Source: UBA940 sp045613745
GTDB lineage: Bacteria > Bacteroidota > Bacteroidia > Bacteroidales > Rikenellaceae
Reading direction: 5' to 3'
Length of the DNA: 64,000 bases
NCBI GenBank assembly: GCA_045613745.1
Contig: JAZLBP010000002.1
Coordinates: 124,001 to 188,000, forward strand
The notes beneath the pieces are model-generated. The model was not told where the DNA came from, made no database searches, and saw nothing but the letters and a program-made list of their open reading frames with translations. The translations under genes were made by a program, and so were the position numbers. Below are positions 7,703 to 17,023 of the stretch, piece after piece (positions within the stretch are counted from its first letter, which is position 1; every line of letters starts with the position of its first letter).

Positions 7703-9673
7703 CTATTTGGTGAATGTTAATGTTTGGTTAGCCGTTTTGTAGGCCAGCAGCGATTGACGGACATCATCCCAGTCCTCGGCCTCATAGACACGTTTGCCCA
7801 TAGTGAGGGTGTTGCTGATGATGGCTTTCGAACCTTCGGCCTCGATGCTCACGCAGCAACTTGCAGCCTCGCCCTTGTAGCTGATTTCGAAGGGCTCGGT
7901 GCTGAGGGTGTAGCCTTTGGGTGCGGTGATGCTCTCGGTCAGGGTGAGCAGACGCGAGCAACCGTCCTTGAATCCGTATTTGCGCTCCTTGACACCGGTG
8001 TCAAAGCGGTTGAAGGTACGCACTTGCGAGTAGATGTTGCTCATAATCATCGGCGAGCAGGTGATTACGCCATCGGCTACGGTTGCGTAGTCGGCAATCT
8101 CGAAGGTCATAGTCACGCTGAGGGGACCGTTTTGATATTGGTCGGGATTCTTGACGGTGGTGTACTTAACCAGACGCGCTTGGGGCGAAACCTTCATTAG
8201 CTCGGCCTCCAAGTTGTTGCGGATTTGGCTTTTCAGACCTGTGGTGAAGGGCGAACGCAACACCTTGTCGGTTTGACCCTCGGCGCTCATAGTCAGAGTA
8301 CCACGCAGAGTACCGTTGGCGTCGATGGTGCTAACGATGTCCAGTGTCAGGAAGTGGTTTTCGGGGGCCGATACGGGGGTCAGGCACAAGTCGCTACCTT
8401 CGGGGATACCGGGCAGGTAGTTTTGTTGTTGCTCGGCGCTCGACCACAACTCGCGGCAGAAGGGTACCCAAGTGGGGTCGAGGGGCATATAGGTGCCGTC
8501 GGCGAGTTTTACTACGGTCACACAGTGGTTGAAGTGGTCGGCAGCGATGCTCTCGATGCGCGAGCCAGCCATAGTCATTGCGGGGTAGGCCTCGAAACCT
8601 GCCATACGCAACATCGAAATCAGGATTGCAGCCTTGTCTTTGCACACGCCGCAACGGTCGTCGAAGTTCATCTTGGTGCTGTGCAGGGTGTAACCCTCGC
8701 CCTTGCCCATCGAGATACCCGAGTAACGGATGTTGTCGGCTACCCAGTGGGTCAGACGTGCGATTTTATCCATATCGTCCTTTGCACCTTTGAGAATCTT
8801 GTCAACCATCTTTTGAGCAGGCTCGTAGGCGTGGAAACTGCCATACTCCTCGTTTACGCCGTGGAACCACAGCGATTTGTCCTTCCACTCGGGGGTTGAC
8901 GACATCATCAACTTGGGAGCTGCGTCGTAGAGGTCAACCATACTGTTCTCCTTGGCAAAGGGTAATATCATATCCTTCTCAAATGACAAGGTTTTGATGT
9001 CGCCTGCGATGCGAATCGACGAACGGCAGTCGCCTTGATAGAACTCATACTGAACGGGTTTGCTTGCGGGCACCTCCACGATGTAACTCTTGTGGAGAGT
9101 GGGTACGCTAACCCAGAAGGGTACGATGTCGTAGAACTCGCCCCTCATAGGCGGGATGAAACGCTCGTCATCCTCGGCAGCAAGTGCGTCATCACCCAGC
9201 AGTGCATAGGTAAAACCGCTCTTGCTGATGCGGTAGTCCAGCACGTCGCCGGGGTACAAACGTCCCACCTCAATCATAATCTGACGTGCGCCCCAATAGA
9301 TTTTGCGCGCAGGTGCGGCATAGTCCACTGCGGTTTTGGTGTCGATGCTCTCGACCGAGCCGTCGGCACGATAGATAGTCACCTCGGCAAACTCGGCGAA
9401 GGCGGTCAGCGGGTCGTAGTCATACTTGATGATACGGTTGGCCATAGCGCCCTTGTCGTCGCCAATGAGGATTGTTTTGCGAATCTCGAATTGTCCCGAA
9501 CCTGTGTCGGCAACCTTCACGCGGGTGCCATCCCACAGACATACGCTCGAAGCCGAGGCGAAACTGCCTCCTGCTTTTGCTGCCTCTTTCTTGTAGTTTT
9601 GCAGCCACTCCTGCGCTTCGGCTCCCGAGATGGCGAATACCGCTGCACAGAGCAATGTGAGTAGTCGTTTCAT
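7703..9673 (-). CDS. Secreted DUF3857/transglutaminase-core protein
   Basis: 656-residue protein with a signal peptide ending near residue 20 (ISGAEAQ). A DUF3857 domain (about 40-250) precedes a transglutaminase-like cysteine protease domain with an apparently intact triad: Cys344 in RCGVCKDKA, a His near 383 in DHFNHCVT and an Asp near 400 in LDPTW. A C-terminal beta-rich domain (about 450-656) completes the usual architecture. Such Bacteroidota proteins are exported, but their substrates are unknown. It is the first gene of a two-gene operon with the degenerate paralogue at 6092-7687. Confidence 0.85.
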   Translation of the reverse strand: MKRLLTLLCAAVFAISGAEAQEWLQNYKKEAAKAGGSFASASSVCLWDGTRVKVADTGSGQFEIRKTILIGDDKGAMANRIIKYDYDPLTAFAEFAEVTIYRADGSVESIDTKTAVDYAAPARKIYWGARQIMIEVGRLYPGDVLDYRISKSGFTYALLGDDALAAEDDERFIPPMRGEFYDIVPFWVSVPTLHKSYIVEVPASKPVQYEFYQGDCRSSIRIAGDIKTLSFEKDMILPFAKENSMVDLYDAAPKLMMSSTPEWKDKSLWFHGVNEEYGSFHAYEPAQKMVDKILKGAKDDMDKIARLTHWVADNIRYSGISMGKGEGYTLHSTKMNFDDRCGVCKDKAAILISMLRMAGFEAYPAMTMAGSRIESIAADHFNHCVTVVKLADGTYMPLDPTWVPFCRELWSSAEQQQNYLPGIPEGSDLCLTPVSAPENHFLTLDIVSTIDANGTLRGTLTMSAEGQTDKVLRSPFTTGLKSQIRNNLEAELMKVSPQARLVKYTTVKNPDQYQNGPLSVTMTFEIADYATVADGVITCSPMIMSNIYSQVRTFNRFDTGVKERKYGFKDGCSRLLTLTESITAPKGYTLSTEPFEISYKGEAASCCVSIEAEGSKAIISNTLTMGKRVYEAEDWDDVRQSLLAYKTANQTLTFTK

Positions 9674-9710
9674 ATAGTTTTTATTTATTAGTTAATAATT
9701 CAAAAACACT

Positions 9711-9727
9711 TGCGCGCGTGCGCGCAC
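9711..9727. repeat. Alternating purine-pyrimidine palindrome
   Basis: TGCGCGC-GT-GCGCGCA: 7-bp arms around a 2-base centre, almost all alternating purine/pyrimidine, in the divergent intergenic region between the transglutaminase gene and the symporter. Could be a hairpin, a regulator site or a Z-DNA-prone tract; there is no T-run to make it a terminator. Confidence 0.45.
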
Positions 9728-9762
9728 AAACACAAAGATAGTATTTTTTTGCCGAATAATCG

Positions 9763-9770
9763 TATCTTTG
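9763..9770 (+). promoter_or_regulatory. Bacteroidota -7 element (TATCTTTG) of the symporter gene
   Basis: TATCTTTG matches TAnnTTTG 22 bases before the ATG. No TTTG lies at the usual 19-21 base spacing upstream, so only the -7 box is called. Confidence 0.6.
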
Positions 9771-9792
9771 CATCAAACTAAACGATATTTCG

Positions 9793-11229
9793 ATGTCCCC
9801 TGTGTGTATAGCTCTTATCCTGTGTGCCTACGTCGGTCTGCTGATGGTGGTGGCGTGGCGTGCGGCTGGTCGTGGCGATAACTCGACCTACTTTGCGGGC
9901 GGACACAACCAAAATGTGTGGACCGTAACACTGGGACGTATTAGCGCCTCGATGTCGGGTGTCACTTTCGTGTCGGTGCCAGGAATGGTGCTCCATCAGG
10001 ATTTTACATACCTCCAAATGGCGCTCGGATTTGTGGCGGGTCAGATGGTTATTGCGTGGGTGCTGGTGCCGTTGTACTACCGCCTGCGAGTGGTGTCGGT
10101 ATATGAGTACCTCGAAGAGCGCTTCGGACTCTCGGCGCGACGTAGCGGTGCGTGGCTCTTTTTTGTGAGCAAACTGTTGGGATGCGCCGTGCGACTGATG
10201 CTTGTGTGCGTGGTGCTGCAAGCGGTGATGTGGGATGCGTGGGGCGTGCCGTTCGCTGTGAATGTGGTACTTACGATGGCCATCACTTGGCTTTATACCT
10301 TGCGCGGAGGTGTTGGCAGTGTGGTGTGGACCGATGTTGTCAAAACCTTTGTTCTGCTGGGCGTTGTGGCTGTGGTGGCAGTGCTTGTGGCGCACGATGC
10401 GGGCGAGTCGCTGTGGGGCGCAATTTCCGAGAGTGTGAGGGGCAAACGAGTTATAGATTACGATTGGAACTCCCCAACCCACTACCTAAAACATTTTGTG
10501 GCGGGGGCGTTGTCAGTGGTTGCAATGACGGGACTTGACCAAGATATGATGCAACGCACGTTGAGCTGTCGAAGTGAGCGCGATGCACGCAACAATGTGA
10601 TGATTTCGGGTGTGTTGCAACTCGGTGTGATAGCTATGTTGCTTACGCTCGGCGCAATGATGATGCGCTGGGCACAAATGCGGGGCGTGGCACTGCCCGA
10701 GGCGGGGGACGAACTCTTCTCTGCGGTGGCGGTGGGTGGCGGCCTTTCGGTTGTGGCAGGTGTGGTGTTTGTGTTGGGACTTGCCTCGTCGAGTTTCTCG
10801 TCGGCAGGCTCGTCGCTGACAGCACTCACAACCTCCTTTACGCTCGATATTTTGGGTGGCGAGGCTCGCTTCGGTGAGTCGCTGACGCGCGTGCGTCGAG
10901 CCATTCACACCGCAATAGCAGTTGTCGTGGGCGCAATAATCGTGGTGATACACGGGGTGGGCAATATGAGTGCCATTGATGTGGTCTTTCGCTTGGCGGC
11001 CTACACCTATGGCCCGTTGCTGGGACTCTTTGCATTCGGCATCCTGACGCACCGCAAACCCAATCCGAGGGTGCTTCCCGTGCTGGCTGTAGCGGCTTCC
11101 GCGTTGAGCTTTGTGGTGGCAGTTGTGACTCCTCACCTGCTGGGCGGCTACCGCTTCGGACACGAGATTTTGTTCGTTAATGCAACTTTTATGTTCTTGG
11201 GTCTTGCGTTTTTTTCGCAAAAAAAGTAA
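9793..11229 (+). CDS. Sodium:solute symporter (SSS family)
   Basis: 478-residue integral membrane protein with about 13 hydrophobic segments. The SSS pattern is clear: N-terminal YFAGGHNQNVWTVTLGRISA, then VYEYLEERFGLSARRSGAWLF and LYTLRGGVGSVVWTDVVKTF. It would import a small solute with Na+; the family covers sugars, amino acids, carboxylates and sialic acid, and nothing here fixes the substrate. A promoter for the following GatB/YqeY gene overlaps its 3' end. Confidence 0.9.
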   Translation: MSPVCIALILCAYVGLLMVVAWRAAGRGDNSTYFAGGHNQNVWTVTLGRISASMSGVTFVSVPGMVLHQDFTYLQMALGFVAGQMVIAWVLVPLYYRLRVVSVYEYLEERFGLSARRSGAWLFFVSKLLGCAVRLMLVCVVLQAVMWDAWGVPFAVNVVLTMAITWLYTLRGGVGSVVWTDVVKTFVLLGVVAVVAVLVAHDAGESLWGAISESVRGKRVIDYDWNSPTHYLKHFVAGALSVVAMTGLDQDMMQRTLSCRSERDARNNVMISGVLQLGVIAMLLTLGAMMMRWAQMRGVALPEAGDELFSAVAVGGGLSVVAGVVFVLGLASSSFSSAGSSLTALTTSFTLDILGGEARFGESLTRVRRAIHTAIAVVVGAIIVVIHGVGNMSAIDVVFRLAAYTYGPLLGLFAFGILTHRKPNPRVLPVLAVAASALSFVVAVVTPHLLGGYRFGHEILFVNATFMFLGLAFFSQKK

Positions 11230-11234
11230 ATTTG
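11203..11234 (+). promoter_or_regulatory. Promoter of the GatB/YqeY gene
   Basis: CTTG (11203-11206), 20 bases, then TAAATTTG (11227-11234). It overlaps the symporter stop codon and starts about 32 bases before the GatB/YqeY ATG. Confidence 0.55.
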
Positions 11235-11265
11235 CAGAACTGAAATACTCAAAAAGGGATATACT

Positions 11266-11715
11266 ATGACTCTCGAAAAACAGATCAGCAACGGAATAAT
11301 GGAGGCAATGAAGGCAAAGGATACCGTTCGCCTGATGGCTCTCCGTAATGTCAAGAAATATATCATCGAGGCCAAAACCGCAACCGTAGGTATGGCCGAA
11401 CTGCCCGATGCCGATACCCTGAAAATCATCCAAAAACTCTGCAAACAAGGCACCGACTCTGCCGAGGTCTATAAGGCAAGCGGACGCGACGACCTGGCTG
11501 CCGAGGAGTTGGCACAAGTCGAGGTGTTCAAGGAGTTTCTGCCCGCACAAATGAGCGATGCCGAGCTTACCGAGGCTGTGCAAGCCATCATTACCGAGCT
11601 TGGCGCTCAATCAATGAAGGATATGGGTCGCGTGATGGGAGTTGCGTCCAAAACTCTGGCAGGTAAGGCCGAGGGACGCGCCATTTCCGAAAAAGTAAAA
11701 CAACTATTGTCATAA
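11266..11715 (+). CDS. GatB/YqeY domain protein
   Basis: 149-residue protein made almost only of the helical YqeY domain that also forms the tail of the GatB amidotransferase subunit: N-terminal SNGIMEAMKAKDTVRLMALR, C-terminal MKDMGRVMGVASKTLAGKAEG. In GatB this domain contacts tRNA; the stand-alone form is of uncertain function. A purine-rich ribosome site (AAAAAGGGA) precedes the ATG. The transporter gene follows after 22 bp, so the two may be cotranscribed. Confidence 0.9.
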   Translation: MTLEKQISNGIMEAMKAKDTVRLMALRNVKKYIIEAKTATVGMAELPDADTLKIIQKLCKQGTDSAEVYKASGRDDLAAEELAQVEVFKEFLPAQMSDAELTEAVQAIITELGAQSMKDMGRVMGVASKTLAGKAEGRAISEKVKQLLS

Positions 11716-11737
11716 TACACTAAACACCACACGAGCG

Positions 11738-12676
11738 ATGGGAGGATACGGACGAACGGTGTCAATTCTGTTGGCGATACTCTTGGGAGTGTTGTTCTAC
11801 AAGGTACTTATGCCTATAACATTCCTTATGCCGTATCTGATTTTTGTGTTGCTGTTTGTGCCCTTCTGCGGAGTGTCGCCGCGCCAAATGAAGTTTGGTA
11901 AGCTGCACATTACGCTGGCTCTGTTTCAGGTTGTGGTGTGCATCGCTACCTACCTGCTGGTGCGCCCGCTCGACGAGATTGTAGCGCAGGGTGCAATGAT
12001 ATGCATACTCGCACCAACGGCCACAGCTGCGGTTGTAATAGGAGCACTGCTGGGTGGAAGAGTCGAAGTTATAGTCAGTTATACGGTGCTTATCAATTGC
12101 GTGGTGGCGGTGGTTGCCCCGCTGATGTTTACCTATATCGGTGCTGTGGGCGAAACGATGTCGTTCTTTGCTCTGCTTGTGGCTATTCTGCGTCGCGTGA
12201 TGCCTATCCTGTTGTTGCCGCTTATCGTGGCACTTATCCTGCGCAAGGTGTCGCTCAAATGGGCGATGAATATCAATAAACTCAAAAGCTACACCTTCTA
12301 CATCTGGCTCTTCTCGCTGACTCTCACTATGGCCTCGACTGTCGATTATATCGTCAAACGAGGTGCCGATGATATCGTCAAATACATTATTTTGGCCCTT
12401 GTGGCGCTGGTTATTGCCGTAGCCCAATACCTTATCGGCTGGCAAATCGGCAAGCGTTTCGGCCGCCGAATCGAGGGTTGCCAACTGCTCGGTCAGAAGA
12501 ACACCATCCTCACCATTTGGATGGCTCAAAACTTCCTGAATCCCCTGGCGAGTATCGCCCCCGCGGCCTATGTCTTGTGGCAGAACATCATCAACGGCGT
12601 CGAGCTAGGCATAGCCAAAGGTGGTCATATCAACCCCCAAGACGATCCCAATCACATCATTCCCGACAAAGAGTAG
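11738..12676 (+). CDS. Bile acid:sodium symporter-like (BASS/SBF fold) transporter
   Basis: 312-residue membrane protein with about 9-10 hydrophobic segments. CILAPTATAAVVIGALLGG and QKNTILTIWMAQNFLNPLA resemble the two crossover regions of the BASS fold (a conserved polar residue and Pro breaking helices 4 and 9). It is shorter in loops than classical bile acid symporters, and substrate is unknown. The stop codon shares its last base with the start of a repeat element (copy A), after which a terminator follows. Confidence 0.72.
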   Translation: MGGYGRTVSILLAILLGVLFYKVLMPITFLMPYLIFVLLFVPFCGVSPRQMKFGKLHITLALFQVVVCIATYLLVRPLDEIVAQGAMICILAPTATAAVVIGALLGGRVEVIVSYTVLINCVVAVVAPLMFTYIGAVGETMSFFALLVAILRRVMPILLLPLIVALILRKVSLKWAMNINKLKSYTFYIWLFSLTLTMASTVDYIVKRGADDIVKYIILALVALVIAVAQYLIGWQIGKRFGRRIEGCQLLGQKNTILTIWMAQNFLNPLASIAPAAYVLWQNIINGVELGIAKGGHINPQDDPNHIIPDKE

Positions 12677-12794
12677 AAGCCGCCTAACAAGGCAAATTCG
12701 TCGTTACGCTCATGCTCGAATTCCTCACATACGCTCGTATGCTGCGGTTTCTCGTATTTTACAAGCCTTGAAATAGCGTTTGTTATGCAACTTC
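12676..12794 (+). repeat. Dispersed 3'-UTR palindromic element, copy A (short form)
   Basis: 119 bp starting at the last base of the transporter stop codon. Ends are imperfect inverted repeats (left GAAGCCGCCTAACAA, right TTGTTATGCAACTTC). The core has CACATACGCTCGTATG, a hairpin, followed by CTGCGG and ACAAGCCTTGAAAT, all shared with the other copies. A terminator starts about 35 bases past the right end. Confidence 0.85.
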
Positions 12795-12829
12795 TAAAAG
12801 TATTACAGACTTATAAGTAATGATATAAA

Positions 12830-12860
12830 AAAAGGGCTGTCCGTACTGGACTGCCCTTTT
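12830..12860. terminator. Bidirectional terminator between transporter and DUF4923 gene
   Basis: AAAGGGCTGTCC and GGACTGCCCTTTT pair around GTACT, with A-rich and T-rich flanks. It serves the plus-strand gene (through copy A) and the minus-strand gene ending at 12882. Confidence 0.8.
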
Positions 12861-12881
12861 GGTTTTGTTATGTGAGTAGGT

Positions 12882-13586
12882 TTATTTCTTGACGAACGAG
12901 AAACCAATCATCATACCGTCATAGTTTGCAACCATCGAGCCGATGCTGCTCAGAGTCGAGTTCTTGCTCGACGAGATGGTGGTTTGAATCAACTGCAACA
13001 GCTTGTCGGCTTTGCCTACCAGGTCGATACCATCGGCGTTTTGGCTAAGTGTCATAGTCAGCGTTGCGATGTTGATGTTGAGCAGACCCGAGGTGAGTTT
13101 CATAGTGATCTCCTTGGTCTCGCTGTTCAGTGTGTAGGTACCATTGATGGTGCGTTTGCCCACAACGATAGTGCAAGTGCTGTCAGCTGCAAAGGTGTAG
13201 GTCATACCGCCCTCGGTCAAGCCGATTTTAGCCAAACCTTCGGTGAGTTTGCCCTCGATGGTCGAAGCTACGGCAGCACCTCCCGCTTGGGTCAGAAGGT
13301 CCTCAGAGGTGAATTGTACAGCAGGCTTGCTGTAGCTCCAAGAACCTACGATGCTGGTGGTGGTAACAGCCTCGCCCACAACCTCACTGATAAGCGAAGT
13401 TGCAAGACCTGTCAGTACATCGGTTGCAACACTTTGAGTGGTGCTCTCGGTGGTAGTGGTGTTCTCGGTAGTGGTATTACTTGTCAGAGCGCTACTTACT
13501 TTGTTGAGCAGATTTTTGAGGACTTGTGCCTCGGCGGTCGTTACCGAGCCAATCAGCAGCGCCGCTATAATCATCAATTTCTTCAT
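12882..13586 (-). CDS. DUF4923 family secreted protein
   Basis: 234-residue exported protein with a signal peptide (about residues 1-20, VTTAEAQ). A Thr/Ser-rich segment with several TTT and TES units (about 36-55) leads into a lipocalin-like beta domain (SIVGSWSYSKPAVQF onward; GTYTLNSETKEITM). It matches the DUF4923 pattern known from Bacteroidales; the biological role is unknown. It lies 57 bp after the transketolase gene on the same strand, with a strong GC hairpin between them. Confidence 0.75.
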   Translation of the reverse strand: MKKLMIIAALLIGSVTTAEAQVLKNLLNKVSSALTSNTTTENTTTTESTTQSVATDVLTGLATSLISEVVGEAVTTTSIVGSWSYSKPAVQFTSEDLLTQAGGAAVASTIEGKLTEGLAKIGLTEGGMTYTFAADSTCTIVVGKRTINGTYTLNSETKEITMKLTSGLLNINIATLTMTLSQNADGIDLVGKADKLLQLIQTTISSSKNSTLSSIGSMVANYDGMMIGFSFVKK

Positions 13587-13604
13587 AGTTCTAATTATTG
13601 TTTT

Positions 13605-13624
13605 GGGGCGCCAAGTGGCGCCCC
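13605..13624. other. GC-rich hairpin between transketolase and DUF4923 genes
   Basis: GGGGCGCC-AAGT-GGCGCCCC is a perfect 8-bp stem with a 4-base loop. On the minus strand it is followed by AAAAC and not by a T-run, so it is not a canonical terminator; it could stabilise the upstream mRNA or attenuate readthrough. Confidence 0.6.
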
Positions 13625-13643
13625 AATTAATTATTAGTATTTG

Positions 13644-15704
13644 TTATTTGCCAAGGAACTCCTTAACCTCGCGGTAAACAACCTCGCCCGAGTAACCGAA
13701 CTCTTGTTCGAGGCGTTTGGCGGGAGCCGAGTAACCGAAGTGGTCAAGGCTGTGGATGCGGCCTTTGTCGCCAACCAGACCACGGATGGTCGATGCGATA
13801 CCCGAAGTCATACCGTAGCGGATGATACCCTCGGGCAGTACGCTTTGTTGGTACTCCTCCGATTGGTCGCGGAACAGACCCTCCGACGGAGCCGACACAA
13901 CGCGGCATTTGATCCCATCGGCAGCCAGCATACCTGCACCCTCTACCAAGTGACCAACGTCCGAGCCGTTACCTACCAACACGATGTCGGGGGTACCCTC
14001 GCAGTCATATACCACATACGCACCTTTGGCTACGCCTTTGGCAACCTCGCGGCGCGACAGACCACCTTGTGCGGGCAGGTCGTTCACGTTTTGGCGGGTG
14101 CAGAGCAGAGCTACGGGGCGCTCCTCGTTGTAAGCAAGTTTCCAAGCCTCGATGGTCTCGGCGGTGTCGGCGGGGCGAAGAACAACCATCGAACGCTCGC
14201 CGCGGTGGTTGCGTACTTGCTCCATCAGACGTACTTGTGCCTCGTGCTCGATGGGTTGGTGGGTAGGGCCGTCCTCGCCTACGCGGAACGAGTCGTGCGA
14301 CCACACATATACAACGTGCTTGCGCATCAGGGCCGACATACGGAACACAGGTTTCATATAGTCCGAGAATACGAAGAAGGTACCGCACGCGGGCAGGATA
14401 CCGCCATACAGTGCAAGACCGTTCATAATACAAGCCATAGTGAACTCGCTAACGCCTGCTTGCAGGAAGCCGCCGCTGAAATCACCCTTGGTGAAAGCCG
14501 AACTCTTCTTCAAGAAGCCGTCGGTTTTGTCCGAGTTGCTGAGGTCAGCCGACGAAACAACCATATTGTTTACGGTCTCGGCCAGTTTGCTCAACACCGC
14601 AGCCGAAGCTACACGAGTAGCGCAGTTGGCGGGAGCCTCAATCGAATCCCAGTCAACCTCGGGCATTTTACCCGAGAAGTACTCGTCGAGTTTTGCCCAA
14701 GCCTCGGGGTTGGCAGCACGCAGCTCGGCGTCAACCTTCTCTTGCTCCGAAGCCCACGCGCGAAGCTCCTCGCGACGAGCATCAAACAGAGCCTTAACCT
14801 CGGGGAAAATCACAAAAGGATTCTCGGGGTCGCCGCCCAGGTTTTTGATGGTAGCAGGAACGTCTGCACCGGCAGCCGACATAGGTTGGCCGTGGGTCGA
14901 AACTTTATTCTCGTAGCTCTCGCCGTTGGGGCCCAGTGCGCCGCAACCCATAATGGTGCGACCGATAATCAGCACGGGTTTCTCCTCCTCTGCGTTAGCT
15001 TCGGTCAGTGCGTTGTAAATCTCCATGATGTCCGAGCCGTCGATGTTGATTACTCTCCATCCCCAAGCCTCGTATTTGGCAGCAACATCCTCGGTATCTA
15101 CAAAGTCAACTGTGGTCGAGAGTTGGATGTTGTTGGCGTCGTAGTACATAATGAAGTTGTTCAAGCCCAGGTGGCCTGCGATACGACCAACACCTGCCGA
15201 CACCTCCTCTTGGATACCACCGTCCGAGATGTAGGCATAGATTTTGTGGCTCTTGCCGCCACGAGCAGCCATGAAGCGCTCGCCGATAGCGGCACCCAGT
15301 GCCATTGCGTGACCTTGACCCAGAGGACCCGACGAGTTCTCGACGCCGCGAGCGAAATCAACCTCGGGGTGACCGGGGGTGATGGTGCCCCATTGGCGGA
15401 AGTTTTGCAGATCCTCCATCGAGTAGAAGCCTGCCAACGACAGAACGCCATAGAGCATAGGCGACATATGTCCGGGATCGAGGTACATACGGTCGCGCCA
15501 GGGATAGGTCATATTATCGGGATTGTAACGAAGGAAACAGCCGTAGAGGACGCTCACGAAGTCTGCGCCACCCATAGCACCGCCGGGGTGACCCGACTTG
15601 GCTTTTTCCACCATCGAAACCGACAAGATACGGATGTTGTCGGCTGCTTTTTTCAACGCCGCCACAGGAACTGCTGCGGTCGCCTTGTTGTTTGTTTGGT
15701 TCAT
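13644..15704 (-). CDS. tkt: Transketolase
   Basis: Thiamine-diphosphate enzyme of the pentose phosphate pathway that moves two-carbon units between sugar phosphates. 686 residues, full length. The N-terminal domain has SGHPGGAMGGADFVSVLYG and DPGHMSPMLYGVLSL. The ThDP motif reads YISDGGIQEEVSAG with the metal ligands YDANNIQLS, and the middle domain has GILPACGTFFVFSDYMKPVFR and HDSFRVGEDGPTHQPIEH. The first Gly of the usual GDG is Ser here. It is the third gene of clpP-clpX-tkt-DUF4923, 35 bp after clpX. Confidence 0.96.
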   Translation of the reverse strand: MNQTNNKATAAVPVAALKKAADNIRILSVSMVEKAKSGHPGGAMGGADFVSVLYGCFLRYNPDNMTYPWRDRMYLDPGHMSPMLYGVLSLAGFYSMEDLQNFRQWGTITPGHPEVDFARGVENSSGPLGQGHAMALGAAIGERFMAARGGKSHKIYAYISDGGIQEEVSAGVGRIAGHLGLNNFIMYYDANNIQLSTTVDFVDTEDVAAKYEAWGWRVINIDGSDIMEIYNALTEANAEEEKPVLIIGRTIMGCGALGPNGESYENKVSTHGQPMSAAGADVPATIKNLGGDPENPFVIFPEVKALFDARREELRAWASEQEKVDAELRAANPEAWAKLDEYFSGKMPEVDWDSIEAPANCATRVASAAVLSKLAETVNNMVVSSADLSNSDKTDGFLKKSSAFTKGDFSGGFLQAGVSEFTMACIMNGLALYGGILPACGTFFVFSDYMKPVFRMSALMRKHVVYVWSHDSFRVGEDGPTHQPIEHEAQVRLMEQVRNHRGERSMVVLRPADTAETIEAWKLAYNEERPVALLCTRQNVNDLPAQGGLSRREVAKGVAKGAYVVYDCEGTPDIVLVGNGSDVGHLVEGAGMLAADGIKCRVVSAPSEGLFRDQSEEYQQSVLPEGIIRYGMTSGIASTIRGLVGDKGRIHSLDHFGYSAPAKRLEQEFGYSGEVVYREVKEFLGK

Positions 15705-15739
15705 ATCTGTTTGTTTATTGTTTTGTTTTCTCGTTTAGT

Positions 15740-17023
15740 TTAGCACGCTTTCAGTGCGTCCGACACTGCGGCCAGAGCCGACTGCTCGAACTTCGAGCGA
15801 GCGTACTCCAAGGTCACGCAGTACTCCTTGCACTCCTCGTTGGAGGGAAGGTCATACATTGCATCCATCATAATGGTCTCGCAGATGCCTCGCAGACCAC
15901 GCGCGCCGAGTTTGTACTCCACAGCCTTGGCTACGATGTAGTCGAACACCTCGGGCTCGAACGACAGCTTCACACCATCCAGAGCAAAGAGTTGCTCATA
16001 CTGTTTGATGATGGCGTTTTGCGGCTCAGTCAGGATGTTGCGCAGAGCAACGCTGTCCAGCGGATCCATATATGTCAGTACCGGCAGACGACCGATGAGC
16101 TCGGGGATAAGACCGAAACTCTTCAAGTCCTGCGGCATAATGTATTTGAGCATATTGTTGCGGTCAATCTGCTTACTCTCGTCGCGACGACCATAACCCA
16201 CAGCGTGGGTGTTCAGGCGTGCTGCAATCTTGCGCTCGATGCCGTCGAAGGCACCGCCACAGATAAACAGAATGTTGCTGGTATTAACCTGAATGAACTT
16301 TTGCTCGGGGTGTTTGCGACCACCTTGGGGCGGAACATTCACGGTTGTGCCTTCCAGTAGTTTGAGCAGCGCTTGTTGCACACCCTCGCCCGACACGTCG
16401 CGGGTAATCGAAGGGTTGTCGCCCTTGCGTGCAATCTTGTCAATCTCGTCGATGAACACGATTCCGCGCTCGGCCTTGGCAACGTCATAGTCGGCAACCT
16501 GCAACAGACGCGACAGGATACTCTCCACGTCCTCGCCCACATAGCCTGCCTCGGTGAGCACCGTAGCATCGACAATCGTAAAGGGCACATCCAGCAGTTT
16601 GGCAATGGTGCGTGCGAGCAGGGTTTTACCCGTACCCGTAGGACCTACAATCACGATGTTGCTCTTGTCGATTTCGACATCGCCGCCGTCGTGGCGGTTG
16701 AGCAGTCGTTTGTAGTGGTTGTACACCGCTACCGAAATATATCTTTTCGAGGCCTCCTGACCAATTACAAAGCGGTCGAGGAACTCCTTAATTTGCGAAG
16801 GTTTGAGCAGTTTTGTGCGGTCGAAACCTGCGTCGGTTTTCTTCTTGCTGCCCGCCACTTGCTCGCCTGCCTCCATCAGAATGGCGTGTCCGTGCTCGAT
16901 ACATTTGTTGCAGATGTTGGCTCCGCCCTGTCCGTTGAAGAGCAGTTCAACATCGGCACGCTCGGCGCCACAGAACCAGCAGTGTTCGCCCTCGGGACCT
17001 CTTGTACCTCGTTTGTTAGCCAT
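15740..17023 (-). CDS. clpX: ATP-dependent Clp protease ATP-binding subunit ClpX
   Basis: AAA+ unfoldase that recognises substrates and feeds them into ClpP. The N-terminal zinc-binding domain has CWFCGAE and ICNKCIEHG. Walker A is [11 protein letters not shown], Walker [12 protein letters not shown], the ClpP-contacting region lies near the pore loops, and sensor 2 is in [10 protein letters not shown]. 427 residues, normal length. The ATG at 17023 overlaps the clpP stop by 8 bp, so the two are translationally coupled. Confidence 0.97.
   Translation of the reverse strand: MANKRGTRGPEGEHCWFCGAERADVELLFNGQGGANICNKCIEHGHAILMEAGEQVAGSKKKTDAGFDRTKLLKPSQIKEFLDRFVIGQEASKRYISVAVYNHYKRLLNRHDGGDVEIDKSNIVIVGPTGTGKTLLARTIAKLLDVPFTIVDATVLTEAGYVGEDVESILSRLLQVADYDVAKAERGIVFIDEIDKIARKGDNPSITRDVSGEGVQQALLKLLEGTTVNVPPQGGRKHPEQKFIQVNTSNILFICGGAFDGIERKIAARLNTHAVGYGRRDESKQIDRNNMLKYIMPQDLKSFGLIPELIGRLPVLTYMDPLDSVALRNILTEPQNAIIKQYEQLFALDGVKLSFEPEVFDYIVAKAVEYKLGARGLRGICETIMMDAMYDLPSNEECKEYCVTLEYARSKFEQSALAAVSDALKAC

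Noticed and set aside
13641..15743. 700-codon plus-strand frame over the transketolase gene
   Set aside because: Antisense shadow with no family features; transketolase motifs are all intact on the minus strand.
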